Shown here one piece after another: positions 13,508 to 21,511 of a stretch of 23,663 bases of DNA. Under the pieces are notes generated by a model. It was given only the letters and a program-made list of their open reading frames with translations, was not told where the DNA came from and did not search any database. This stretch comes from DATLZC01 sp037444005 (GTDB taxonomy: Bacteria; Chloroflexota; Dehalococcoidia; DSTF01; JACRBR01), in contig JBBING010000033.1 of assembly GCA_037444005.1 (NCBI GenBank), positions 1-23,663 of the forward strand, given 5' to 3'. Every line of letters starts with the position of its first letter. Positions within the stretch are counted from its first letter, which is position 1. The translations under genes and the position numbers were made by a program.

Positions 13508-14380
13508 ATGGCACGAACACTGACGAACGAACTGACGGACCGGTCGAGCCGGACGTTCCTGCTGCTGGCGCTCGTCTTCGCGGGGATCACCGCGGCGCTG
13601 GTGTACGCGGGGCTCCGGGCGTCGGGCGGCGACGACGAGGGCGGCGGCGCCGCGCAGGCGGCGACGGTCCCCGTCGTGGTCGCGGCGCAGGACATCGGCA
13701 TCGGGCAGGAGATCACCGCCGACATGGTCGAGGTGAAGTCGCTCCCCACGGACATCGTGGTCGCGGGGGCGTTCTCGAAGCCCGAGGACGTGGTTGGCAA
13801 GAACGCCGCCGGGCTCATCGAGAAGGGCGACCAGCTCTCGCCCACGAAGGTGAGCCAGTACTACATTCCGCGGCTCAACGAGGACGTGAAGGCGCCATCG
13901 CTGGTCATCCCGAAGGGGATGCGCGGCTTCTCCGTGCCGGTGACGGAGGTCACGGGCGTGGGCGGCCTGCTGCTCCCGGGCGACCGCGTCGACGTCATCG
14001 CCGTCTTCGACGAGAATGAGAACTTCGACCGGGCAAAGGCGGTGGTGCTGCTCCAGAACATCCAGGTGGTGTCGGTGGCGCAGGAGGCGCTGGAGCCGGC
14101 CCCGGCGGCCGGCGCGCCCGAGGGCGAGCAGCCGGAGGGCGAGGCGGCGCAGCCCGCGCCCAACACCGAAGGCGTGCTGCCGCCGGATGTGGAGAATCAG
14201 CCCTCGGCGCGGCAGGTGGTGCTCGCGGTGACGCCGCAGGACGCCGCGCTCCTCGCGCTGGTGCAGGAGAACGCGACGCTGTACGTGAGCCTGCGGCGCC
14301 AGGGCGACGACGCGCCCATCCCGGGGCCGACGGAGGTCGACCTGCTCCCGCTGGGCTATCAGCCGTCGCCGAACCGGTAG
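13508..14380 (+). CDS. cpaB: Flp pilus assembly protein CpaB/RcpC
   Basis: 290 residues. One N-terminal membrane helix (about 16-36), a Gly/Asp linker, a SAF domain (54-115; VPVVVAAQDIGIGQEITADMV in two parts, then EKGDQLSPTKVS) and the CpaB/RcpC domain (130-190; PKGMRGFSVPVTEV, LLLPGDRVDVIAVFD). A disordered insertion rich in Ala, Pro, Glu and Gly (about 195-231) splits the last domain before ARQVVLAVTPQDAALLALVQENATL. In diderm bacteria CpaB gates or aligns the secretin channel; no secretin gene follows here, so in this organism it must act in the cell wall or at the inner-membrane platform. The ribosome-binding site is weak (G-run at 13494-13498). Confidence 0.92.
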   Translation: MARTLTNELTDRSSRTFLLLALVFAGITAALVYAGLRASGGDDEGGGAAQAATVPVVVAAQDIGIGQEITADMVEVKSLPTDIVVAGAFSKPEDVVGKNAAGLIEKGDQLSPTKVSQYYIPRLNEDVKAPSLVIPKGMRGFSVPVTEVTGVGGLLLPGDRVDVIAVFDENENFDRAKAVVLLQNIQVVSVAQEALEPAPAAGAPEGEQPEGEAAQPAPNTEGVLPPDVENQPSARQVVLAVTPQDAALLALVQENATLYVSLRRQGDDAPIPGPTEVDLLPLGYQPSPNR

Positions 14381-14468
14381 GCCCGCGCGAGGGCCGCACC
14401 GCCGAAGGAACGGAGGAACACCCGTGAGGGTGGAGACGAAGGAACGAGATTCGACGTAAGGACGTGAT

Positions 14469-15716
14469 ATGGCACGCGTACCCGCCGTACTCATCGTCGA
14501 CCAGGACCAGGACTCGCGCTTCGAGATGAAGCGGCTGGTCAAGGAATGCCACCTGGACATCGGAGGCGAGGCCGCCTTCGGCACCGAGGCCGTGGCCATG
14601 GCGGTCGAGCGGAAGCCCGACGTCATCCTGGTCGCCGTCAACCAGCCCATCGAGCGCCCGCTGCAGACGCTCTCGTCGCTGGCGGCGGCGCTTCCCGAGA
14701 CGCCGATCATCGTGTACTCGCGGTCGCGCGACCTCGAGACGGCGCAGAAGTCGATGCTGGCGGGCGCCCGGAACTTCCTGCCGGTGCCCGCGCGGGCCGA
14801 TGAAGTCCGCCGCACCATCGTCGAGACGCTGGCGGCGGAGGAGCGGCTCAAGCTTCCGAAGTCGGCCGCGGGCATCGTGGGCCCGGAGGCGACGACGATC
14901 ACGGTGTTCAGCGCCAAAGGCGGCGTCGGCAAATCGACGCTCGCGGTGAACCTGGCGGTGGCGCTGTCCGGCCGTGGCCACGAGACGGTCCTCGTGGACG
15001 CGGACGTGTCGTTCGGCGACGCGGGAGACCTGCTCGACCTGAAGCCGGAGTACACCATCGCGGAGCTGGCGGCGCCCAACGCCGACCTCGGCCCCGACGG
15101 GCTGCTGAGCCGGCTCACGCCGCACGAGAGCGGGCTGCGGGTGGTGGCGGCGCCGCGGCAGCCGCTGGCCTGGCGGGACATCACGGCAGACCGCTTCCGC
15201 CGGGTAGTCGAGGGGTTGCAGCGGCGATTCGACATGGTCGTCATCGACTGCTCGTCGCAGCTCAGCGATGTGACGCTGGCGGCGCTGCAAGAGGCGTCGT
15301 TCGTCCTCTGGGTGACGACGCCGGAGTACACGGCGGTGAAGGACTCGATTCAGGCGTTCGCGGCGCTGCGGCAGCTCGGCTTCCCGCTCGAGCGCGTGCG
15401 CGTCGCCCTGAACCACGTGTCGCCCGATAGCGACGTGCGCCCGCAGGCCATCGCGGAGGCGATGGGACAGGAGATCTTCTGGAGCGTCCCGTACGACCGG
15501 ATGCTCCGCCGGAGCGCGATGGTCGGCAAACCCATCGTGACCGAGAAGCCCGACGCGGCGGCCGCGGCGTCCATCATCGACCTCGCCTCGGTGGTGAGCG
15601 GCGTCGGGGCCGCGCCCGCGCGCAGGCGCTCGCTCTTCTCCCGGGTGCTCTCGTTCGGGCGCAACGGAGTGACGAGGAGCGAGACGCCGTCACTGGCGAC
15701 GGAGGAAGCGGGATGA
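14469..15716 (+). CDS. cpaE: Pilus assembly ATPase CpaE/TadZ (degenerate receiver plus ParA/MinD domain)
   Basis: 415 residues. Residues 5-122 fold like a response-regulator receiver: acidic pocket IVDQDQDS (9-16) and an alpha-beta pattern. The phosphate acceptor Asp is replaced by Ala (A56 in DVILVAVNQP), and the conserved Lys before the last Pro by Val (V106). Residues 142-375 are a MinD/ParA ATPase: deviant Walker A FSAKGGVGKST (147-157) with the signature lysine K150, LVDADVSFGDAGDLLDL (175-191) and MVVIDCSSQ (256-264). TadZ/CpaE proteins localise the Tad machinery to a cell site, often a pole. The start codon overlaps nothing; its own stop overlaps the cpaF start by 4 nt (ATGA). Confidence 0.93.
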   Translation: MARVPAVLIVDQDQDSRFEMKRLVKECHLDIGGEAAFGTEAVAMAVERKPDVILVAVNQPIERPLQTLSSLAAALPETPIIVYSRSRDLETAQKSMLAGARNFLPVPARADEVRRTIVETLAAEERLKLPKSAAGIVGPEATTITVFSAKGGVGKSTLAVNLAVALSGRGHETVLVDADVSFGDAGDLLDLKPEYTIAELAAPNADLGPDGLLSRLTPHESGLRVVAAPRQPLAWRDITADRFRRVVEGLQRRFDMVVIDCSSQLSDVTLAALQEASFVLWVTTPEYTAVKDSIQAFAALRQLGFPLERVRVALNHVSPDSDVRPQAIAEAMGQEIFWSVPYDRMLRRSAMVGKPIVTEKPDAAAAASIIDLASVVSGVGAAPARRRSLFSRVLSFGRNGVTRSETPSLATEEAG

Positions 15717-17086
15717 CGAACGACACGAGGACTCAGGAGGCGGCGCGCCCGCCCGAGGTGGAGGCGGAGCGCGACTTCGAGCTCGACGAATCGCTCGCGG
15801 TCGACGAAGACACGCTGAACCTGGTGCACCGGATGCACCACCTGCTGCTGCAGGAGATGGATTTGGAGGCGGCGCAGCGCCTCGCGCCCGACGAGCAGCG
15901 GGCGGCGGTCGAGGCGACGGTGCGGGCGCTGATGGCGCAGCACGCGCCGAGCGTCTACGGCGAACGGAAGGAGGAGGTCATCCGGCGGGTGCTGGACGAA
16001 GCCCTCGGGCTCGGCCCCATCCAGCCGATGGTGAACGACCCGAGCATCTCCGAGGTGATGGTCAACGCGCCGGACGAGGTGTACTTCGAGCGCGACGGCA
16101 TCATCTACCTGTCGGCGGCGCGGTTCCGGGACAAGGAGCACATCCTGCGCATCGCGGACCGCATCATCGCGCCGCTGGGCCGGCGTGTGGACGAGTCGTC
16201 TCCCTATGTGGACGCGCGCCTGCCGGACGGCTCGCGGGTCAACATCGTGATTCCGCCGCTGGTGCCGCGCAGCCCGACCATCACAATCCGAAAGTTCCGC
16301 CCGGACAAGTACACCATGGCGGACCTCATCGCCAACGGCACGCTGACGGAGCAGCTGGCGACGTTCCTGCGGGCGTGCGTGCGGCTGAAGTTCAACATCG
16401 TGATCAGCGGCGGCACCGGCACCGGCAAGACGACGCTCTTGAACGCGCTCTCGGCGTACATCCCGAGCAGCGAGCGCATCATCACGATCGAAGACCCCAT
16501 CGAGCTCAAGCTGCAGCAGCGGCATGTCATCGCCATGGAGGCGAGGCCGCCGAACATCGAAGGCAAAAACGAGGTCACGCAGCGCGACCTCGTGCGCAAC
16601 GCCCTGCGCATGCGCCCGGACCGCATCATCGTGGGCGAGGTCCGCGGCCCCGAGGCCTTCGACATGATGCAGGCGATGAACACGGGCCACGAGGGGTCGC
16701 TGACGACGGTGCACGCCAACTCGCCCCGGGACGCCCTGGCGCGCATCGAGAACATGATCCTCATGGCGGGCCTCGACCTCCCGGTGCGCGCCATTCGCGA
16801 GCAGATGGCGTCGGCGCTGCACCTGGTGATTCAGATCGCGCGCTTCAACGACGGGCGGCGCCGTGTGGTGAGCGTGAGCGAGATCACAGGCATGGAGGCG
16901 GACGTCGTCACCATGCAGGAGCTGTTCAAGTTCGAGCAGACGTCCATCGATGAAGACGGCCGCGTGCACGGCGAGCTGCGCCCGACGGGCATCGTCCCGC
17001 AGTTCGCCGACGCCTTCGAGCGGAGCGGCGTGAGCTTCGACTGGGGCGTGCCCGCGGTGCTGAGGGGTGGTGGTTCGCGATGGTAG
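15713..17086 (+). CDS. cpaF: Pilus assembly ATPase CpaF/TadA
   Basis: 457-residue hexameric secretion ATPase (VirB11/PulE superfamily) that powers pilus extension and retraction. After an acidic leader, the N-terminal domain runs about 80-200 (GPIQPMVNDPSISEVMVN; YVDARLPDGSRVNIVIPP). The ATPase core shows Walker A SGGTGTGKTT (232-241), Asp box TIEDPIELKL (258-267), Walker B RIIVGEVRGPEAFDMMQAMN (304-323) and His box TGHEGSLTTVHANSP (324-338). The C-terminal tail is Gly-rich. The gene starts in the last codons of cpaE and its stop overlaps the tadB start by 7 nt, so cpaE-cpaF-tadB are probably translationally coupled. Confidence 0.97.
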   Translation: MTNDTRTQEAARPPEVEAERDFELDESLAVDEDTLNLVHRMHHLLLQEMDLEAAQRLAPDEQRAAVEATVRALMAQHAPSVYGERKEEVIRRVLDEALGLGPIQPMVNDPSISEVMVNAPDEVYFERDGIIYLSAARFRDKEHILRIADRIIAPLGRRVDESSPYVDARLPDGSRVNIVIPPLVPRSPTITIRKFRPDKYTMADLIANGTLTEQLATFLRACVRLKFNIVISGGTGTGKTTLLNALSAYIPSSERIITIEDPIELKLQQRHVIAMEARPPNIEGKNEVTQRDLVRNALRMRPDRIIVGEVRGPEAFDMMQAMNTGHEGSLTTVHANSPRDALARIENMILMAGLDLPVRAIREQMASALHLVIQIARFNDGRRRVVSVSEITGMEADVVTMQELFKFEQTSIDEDGRVHGELRPTGIVPQFADAFERSGVSFDWGVPAVLRGGGSRW

Positions 17087-18042
17087 AAGGGCTCGCGGCG
17101 CTCTTTGCGTTCGTCACGGTCGCGCTGTTCGGGCTCGCGCTGCTGTCAGCGCGCCGGGGCGATCGCCTGTTGACGGAACGGATTCGCGCCCTCCGGGAGC
17201 AGGAGGAGCGCTTGCAACAGCAGGAGGCGCGCTTGCGCCGCCCTGCGACGACGCTGCCCATTCTGCGCGATCTCCTGCGCGGCGGCTGGGTCGAGAAGAC
17301 CTCCCGCACGCTGCAGCAGGCCGACGTCAAGCTCCGCCCGGGCGAGTACCTGATGCTGCGGCTGCTCGCGGGCGGGCTGCTGTTCGTCATTCCCGTCGTC
17401 TTCACCGGCGGAAGCGCCGTGGGCATGCTGATCGGCGTGCCCCTCGCGGTGGCCGGCTACGTCGCGCCGGCGCTGTGGGTCGCGCTTCGGCGTCGGCGGC
17501 GGCTCAACGCTATCGAGCGCCAGCTCCCTGAGCTCCTGTCGCTGCTCTCGAGCAGCCTCCGCTCGGGCTTCGGGCTGCAGCAAGGCATGGACGTCGCCGC
17601 GCGCCAGATCGAGCCGCCGATGCGCGACGAGATCGAAGGCTTCCTGCTCGACACGAACCTGGGCGCCTCGGCGGAGGCCGCGCTCGTGAACATGGTCGAG
17701 CGCGCCGGCAGCTACGACCTCGACATGGTGGTCACCGCCATCCTGATTCAGCGGATGACGGGCGGCAACCTCGCTGAGGTGCTCGACAACGTGGGCGAGA
17801 CGATGCGCGAGCGCGAGCGCATCCGCGGGGAGATCCGGACGCTCACGGCGCAGCAGCGGCTGACGGGTACGATCCTGTCGGTGTACCCGGCGGTGCTCGC
17901 CGGACTGTTCTATCTCATCAATCCCAAATGGATGTCGGTGTTGTTCACGGACGGTCTCGGGCAGGTGCTGCTCGCCATCGGGCTGTTCCTGCAGTTCCTC
18001 GGCTTCCTGACCATCCGCCGCATCCTGGACATTCCCATCTAG
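17080..18042 (+). CDS. tadB: Tad platform protein TadB
   Basis: 320-residue inner-membrane platform protein (T2SSF family). One helix at the very N-terminus (about 4-24), a charged coiled coil rich in Arg, Glu and Gln (26-53), two helices (about 93-136), a cytoplasmic T2SSF domain (about 140-260; LPELLSLLSSSLRSGFGLQQGMDVAA, in two parts, then MTGGNLAEVLDNVGETMRERERIRGE) and two helices at the end (262-282, 294-312). It pairs with TadC to couple the CpaF motor to pilin. The ATG lies within the cpaF stop region. Confidence 0.94.
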   Translation: MVEGLAALFAFVTVALFGLALLSARRGDRLLTERIRALREQEERLQQQEARLRRPATTLPILRDLLRGGWVEKTSRTLQQADVKLRPGEYLMLRLLAGGLLFVIPVVFTGGSAVGMLIGVPLAVAGYVAPALWVALRRRRRLNAIERQLPELLSLLSSSLRSGFGLQQGMDVAARQIEPPMRDEIEGFLLDTNLGASAEAALVNMVERAGSYDLDMVVTAILIQRMTGGNLAEVLDNVGETMRERERIRGEIRTLTAQQRLTGTILSVYPAVLAGLFYLINPKWMSVLFTDGLGQVLLAIGLFLQFLGFLTIRRILDIPI

Positions 18043-18055
18043 GGGGACCGACGCC

Positions 18056-18958
18056 ATGGTACCCACGCTTGCCGCCATCTTCGCCTTCGCGACCATCGCG
18101 AGCTTCGCGGCGTGGATCGTCCGCCGTCCGGCGGGCGAGGGCGAGGCGCGCCTGCGTTCGCTGGCGGACTTCCGCTTCTCGGGCATGGAGGGCGTGAGCT
18201 TCCGCGAGCGCATTCTGCTGCCCACGGCGCACGGCATCGCGGACCGCTTCACGGCGCTGCTGCCGCCCGCGTTCATCGCCCGCACCTCCCGCAAGCTGGT
18301 GATGGCTGGCCGCCCGATGACGGTAGGCGCCTTCTTCACCGTCGTCCTCGCGATGGGCGGCCTCGGCGCCGTGCTGGGGTTCGCCGTCGTCTGGGTCGTG
18401 ACGAACGGCGACCCGTCGCCCGCGGCGCTCTTCTTCGTGCCGGTGCTCGCGGGCGTCGGTCTGCTCTTGCCGTTCCTCTGGCTCTCCCGTCAGGTGAGCG
18501 CGCGGCAGACCGCCGTCTGGAAGAGCCTGCCCGACGGCTTCGACCTCGTGACCATCTGCGTCGAAGCGGGACTGGGGCTCGACGCCGCGTTCCAGCGCGT
18601 GGCCGAGAAGGTCAGCGGGCCCTTCGCGGACGAGATTCGCGTCATGCTGCGCGAGGTCGCGATGGGCAAGCCGCGCCGCGAGGCGCTGATGGACATGGCC
18701 GAGCGCACCGGCGTGCCCGAGTTGCGCTCGTTCGCGAGCGCCGTGATCCAGGCGGAGCAGCTGGGCACCAGCCTGGCGAGCGTCTTGCGGGTGCAGGCGC
18801 AGCAGCTCCGAGTTCGCAGGCGCCAGAAGGCGGAGGAGCTGGCGCGCCGCGCTCCCGTGAAGATGGTGTTCCCGCTGGTGCTGTTCCTGATTCCGTCCCT
18901 CTTCATCGTCATCCTCGGTCCGGTCGCGGTGAACGTCATCCGGGCCTTCGAGGGCTGA
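18056..18958 (+). CDS. tadC: Tad platform protein TadC
   Basis: 300-residue partner of TadB, same T2SSF family. Helices at about 4-22, 90-114 and 122-144; cytoplasmic domain 150-265 with LPDGFDLVTICVEAGLGLDAAFQRVAEK (158-185, in pieces) and the typical AVIQAEQLGTSLASVLRVQAQQ; final helix 269-294. The ATG follows AGGGGGA at 18041-18047 and is 14 nt after the tadB stop. The next gene begins 3 nt after its stop. Confidence 0.94.
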   Translation: MVPTLAAIFAFATIASFAAWIVRRPAGEGEARLRSLADFRFSGMEGVSFRERILLPTAHGIADRFTALLPPAFIARTSRKLVMAGRPMTVGAFFTVVLAMGGLGAVLGFAVVWVVTNGDPSPAALFFVPVLAGVGLLLPFLWLSRQVSARQTAVWKSLPDGFDLVTICVEAGLGLDAAFQRVAEKVSGPFADEIRVMLREVAMGKPRREALMDMAERTGVPELRSFASAVIQAEQLGTSLASVLRVQAQQLRVRRRQKAEELARRAPVKMVFPLVLFLIPSLFIVILGPVAVNVIRAFEG

Positions 18959-18961
18959 GCC

Positions 18962-20086
18962 ATGGAGTCTGCGCCTTCCGCATCCGCCGCCGCGAATCAT
19001 TACCAGCTTCTCGGCGTCGGCCCGCTCGCACCCCAGGACCTCATCGTCGAGGCCTACTGGATGCGCTCGCGTCCGCCCGGGAAGCCCGTGCCGCCGGAGA
19101 GCCTGCTGAAGCGGCTGAACGAAGCTTATGCGACGCTGGTCGACCCGGAGCGCCGGGACGCCTACAACGAATCGCTGGGGCTCCCTGTGCCCTCCAGCCG
19201 GCACCTCTGGCAGGAGACGCTCCGCGCGCCCCACGAGTGGCTGCAGATCGACCCCGTCTCGGGACGCGACCTCGTTCCGCTGGCGTACTCCATCATGCGG
19301 GAGCACTGGCTCGAGGCAGTCGCGATGGGCCGTGTGAAGCGAGACGTCCTCCGTCAGGTCGACGCCGCCCGCGACGCCCTGACGTCGGCCGAGGCGCCTG
19401 CGCCGACCGCGGCGTCCTCGCCCGCTGCGGAGACGCCGCGGCGGCTCGAGCTGGCGGTGGCGCTGCGTTCGGGCATCGCCGGGCTCGCGCGGGGCGTGCT
19501 TGCGCTCGTGCAGGGTCCGCCGATGCCGCTGCCGGAGCCCGCGGTCGAGAATGGCGCCGCCGAGGAGCGCATCTCGACGCTCACGCCGGCCGAGCCCGAG
19601 CCCGCGCCTGCGCCTCGCGCCCCTGAGCCCGAGCAGGCGCCGCCCGCGTTCTTGAGGAGAGCAGGGACGCAAGAGCCGGCGCAGGCGACGACGGCTCCGG
19701 CGCCCAGAACGGCGCCGGCCGCCGATGTCCTCGTTCCTGTGAAATCGGCCCCTGCCGAATCGATCGAAGGCGCGTACCTGACGTGGACTACGGCGTCGGG
19801 GGAGGCCGTCGCGGCGCCGATCGAGGAGTTCCTCCGGGTCGGCACGCACAACCTCTGCGAGATCCGTCTCGTAGGAGAGACCATGCCGGAGGAGCTGGTC
19901 CGTATCTGGCGCGACCCCGACGGCCGCTACGTCCTCCGCCACATGCCGGCGTCCGGCGTAGTGTCCATCAACGGAAAGCCGATGATCTGGGCGGAGCTGG
20001 AGGACGGCGACGTCATCGACCTTTGCGGCGTGCCGGTGACCTTCCGGCAGCCGGCGTCGGTGGGAGCGCGCAGCGCCTCGTCCTAG
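18962..20086 (+). CDS. J-domain-like/FHA-like fusion protein in the Tad operon
   Basis: 374 residues with three parts. Residues 12-74 resemble a J domain: NHYQLLGVGPLAPQDLIVEAYW, then LLKRLNEAYATLVDPERRDAYNESLG (in pieces). The His-Pro-Asp motif needed to stimulate Hsp70 is missing; the loop reads RSRPPGKPVPPES. Residues 80-180 are a helical middle (HEWLQIDPVSGRDLVPLAYSIMREHW). Residues 185-268 are a disordered linker rich in Ala, Pro and Glu. Residues 285-363 look like an FHA beta sandwich (LRVGTHNLCEIRLVGE; VSINGKPM; LEDGDVIDLCGVPVTF), without the usual phosphothreonine-binding Arg/Ser/His set. There is no signal peptide or membrane helix, so it is cytoplasmic. It is only 3 nt after tadC and 14 nt before the AAA+ gene. 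Probably a scaffold between the platform and the ATPase; this role is inferred. Confidence 0.75.
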   Translation: MESAPSASAAANHYQLLGVGPLAPQDLIVEAYWMRSRPPGKPVPPESLLKRLNEAYATLVDPERRDAYNESLGLPVPSSRHLWQETLRAPHEWLQIDPVSGRDLVPLAYSIMREHWLEAVAMGRVKRDVLRQVDAARDALTSAEAPAPTAASSPAAETPRRLELAVALRSGIAGLARGVLALVQGPPMPLPEPAVENGAAEERISTLTPAEPEPAPAPRAPEPEQAPPAFLRRAGTQEPAQATTAPAPRTAPAADVLVPVKSAPAESIEGAYLTWTTASGEAVAAPIEEFLRVGTHNLCEIRLVGETMPEELVRIWRDPDGRYVLRHMPASGVVSINGKPMIWAELEDGDVIDLCGVPVTFRQPASVGARSASS

Positions 20087-20100
20087 TGTGAGGAACATCC

Positions 20101-21414
20101 GTGAACGCTGAGAGCGCCGGAACGCTGACTGCGGTAGACACCGTGGCCGAAGGGCGGCCCGAGCCTACGACCATTGCTGAGACGGGGCTGACCCGCGAAT
20201 TCTTATACGAGCTGACGTTGCGGTCGATGTATTACTCCGGCAGCGCCACCGCCGCCGGTCTGGTGGACGCGCTCGGGCTCGCGGGTTCGGTAGTGCAGGA
20301 CATCCTCTCGGCGCTGTCGCGGGAGCGGCTGATCATGGTGCTGGGCGGCGAGACCGCCCGCCCCATGTCGTACGAGTACGCCATCACCGAGCAGGGTATC
20401 GAGCGAGCCCAGGCGGCCATGGAGCGCACGCAGTACGTCGGCGTGGCGCCTGTGCCGTTCGCCGCGTACGTCGATCAGGTCGAGCGGCAGCGCATTCGAG
20501 GGCTCGCGCTCACCCGCGAAGAGGTGGAGCGGTGCCTGTCGCATCTCGTGTTGGACGAAGCGACCCGCCTCCACGTGGGTCGGGCCGCCGCATCCCGGAA
20601 GCCCACCCTCGTGTACGGGCCGTCGGGCAACGGCAAGACCAGCATCGTCCAGGCGCTCGGCGGCACCGTCTCCGGGGACATCTACATCCCGTACGCCATC
20701 GAGGTTCTCGGCTACGTCGTCCGTCTGTACGACCCATCGAAGCACGTGCGTGTCGACGAGCCGTCGGACCTGTCGGGGATCCGGCGCGCCCGGCGTCACG
20801 ACCGGCGGTGGGTCCGCATCCGGAGGCCCGCCGTCTGGGTCGGCGGCGAGCTGACGCGCCACAGCCTCGAGCTGGTCTGGGACGAGCGGTCGAAGACGTA
20901 CGAGGCGCCCATCCAGCTCAAGGCCAACGGCGGCACGCTCATCATCGACGACTTCGGGCGGCAGCAGATCCCGGCCGTCGAGCTGCTCAACCGGTGGATC
21001 GTCGCCCTGGAAGGCGGCGTCGACCACCTCACGTTCCACACGGGCCAGACGCTCGCCATCCCCTTCGACGTCCTGGTGCTGTTCTCTACGAACCTCGATC
21101 CGTCGCAGCTCGCGGACGACGCCTTCCTACGCCGTATCCGGTACAAGATCGAGGTGCGGAATCCCACCGAAGCGGAGTTCCGCGAGATCTTCCGCCGCGA
21201 GGCCGGTGCCCGCGGGCTGGCGTACGACGAGGGCGTCGTCGACCACGTCCTCCGCACGTGGTACGACGGCCGCGAGCTGCGGGGCTGCCACCCGAAGGAC
21301 ATCATCGAGGCCGTGCTCGACGCCGCGCAGTACGAAGGCCGGGAGGCCGCGCTGACTCGCGAGGCCGTCGACGACGCCTGCGAGACCTACTTCCTCCACG
21401 AGCCCGCTCGCTGA
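20101..21414 (+). CDS. AAA+ ATPase with N-terminal winged-helix-like region, Tad operon
   Basis: 437 residues. Residues 30-110 look like a winged helix (GLTREFLYELTLRSMYYSG, then LVDALGLAGSVVQDILSALSRERLIMV, in pieces, then YEYAITEQGIERAQAAM). A linker runs 111-165. The AAA+ core has Walker A YGPSGNGKTS (172-181), Walker B TLIIDDFG (279-286), sensor 1 LFSTNLDP (327-334) and the arginine-finger segment DDAFLRRIRYKIEV (339-352); the sensor 2 position reads GCHPKDI with no Arg. A long insertion rich in Arg and Trp (220-265) lies between Walker A and B. The GTG start has GAGGA 8 nt upstream. Such ATPases may remodel complexes or regulate transcription; as the last gene of the operon it probably works with the J/FHA protein. 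Confidence 0.8.
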   Translation: MNAESAGTLTAVDTVAEGRPEPTTIAETGLTREFLYELTLRSMYYSGSATAAGLVDALGLAGSVVQDILSALSRERLIMVLGGETARPMSYEYAITEQGIERAQAAMERTQYVGVAPVPFAAYVDQVERQRIRGLALTREEVERCLSHLVLDEATRLHVGRAAASRKPTLVYGPSGNGKTSIVQALGGTVSGDIYIPYAIEVLGYVVRLYDPSKHVRVDEPSDLSGIRRARRHDRRWVRIRRPAVWVGGELTRHSLELVWDERSKTYEAPIQLKANGGTLIIDDFGRQQIPAVELLNRWIVALEGGVDHLTFHTGQTLAIPFDVLVLFSTNLDPSQLADDAFLRRIRYKIEVRNPTEAEFREIFRREAGARGLAYDEGVVDHVLRTWYDGRELRGCHPKDIIEAVLDAAQYEGREAALTREAVDDACETYFLHEPAR

Positions 21415-21431
21415 GCGGCGGTGGCCGCCGC
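21415..21431 (+). terminator. Possible end hairpin of the Tad operon
   Basis: A 7-bp stem (GCGGCGG and CCGCCGC, loop TGG) starts directly after the TGA of the AAA+ gene. There is no T-tract, so it is a weak terminator candidate. It separates the operon from the promoter of the next gene. Confidence 0.35.
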
Positions 21432-21454
21432 GGGACCCCAACGCCGGGTGGCTC

Positions 21455-21483
21455 TTGTGATCCACGCCGGCGCCCGACATAGT
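21455..21483 (+). promoter_or_regulatory. Candidate promoter of the MMPL transporter gene
   Basis: TTGTGA (21455-21460) and CATAGT (21478-21483) are separated by 17 nt, four of six matches each. A start near 21490 would leave about 22 nt before the ATG at 21512. This suggests the transporter is its own unit, not part of the Tad operon. Confidence 0.5.
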
Positions 21484-21511
21484 GGGCTGAGCGCCAGGGC
21501 GCTCGAAGCCC

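Noticed and set aside
17945..20098. A 717-residue minus-strand frame opposite tadC and the J/FHA gene
   Set aside because: His/Arg/Asp-rich antisense shadow in high-GC DNA; the plus strand has recognisable domains and tight operon spacing.
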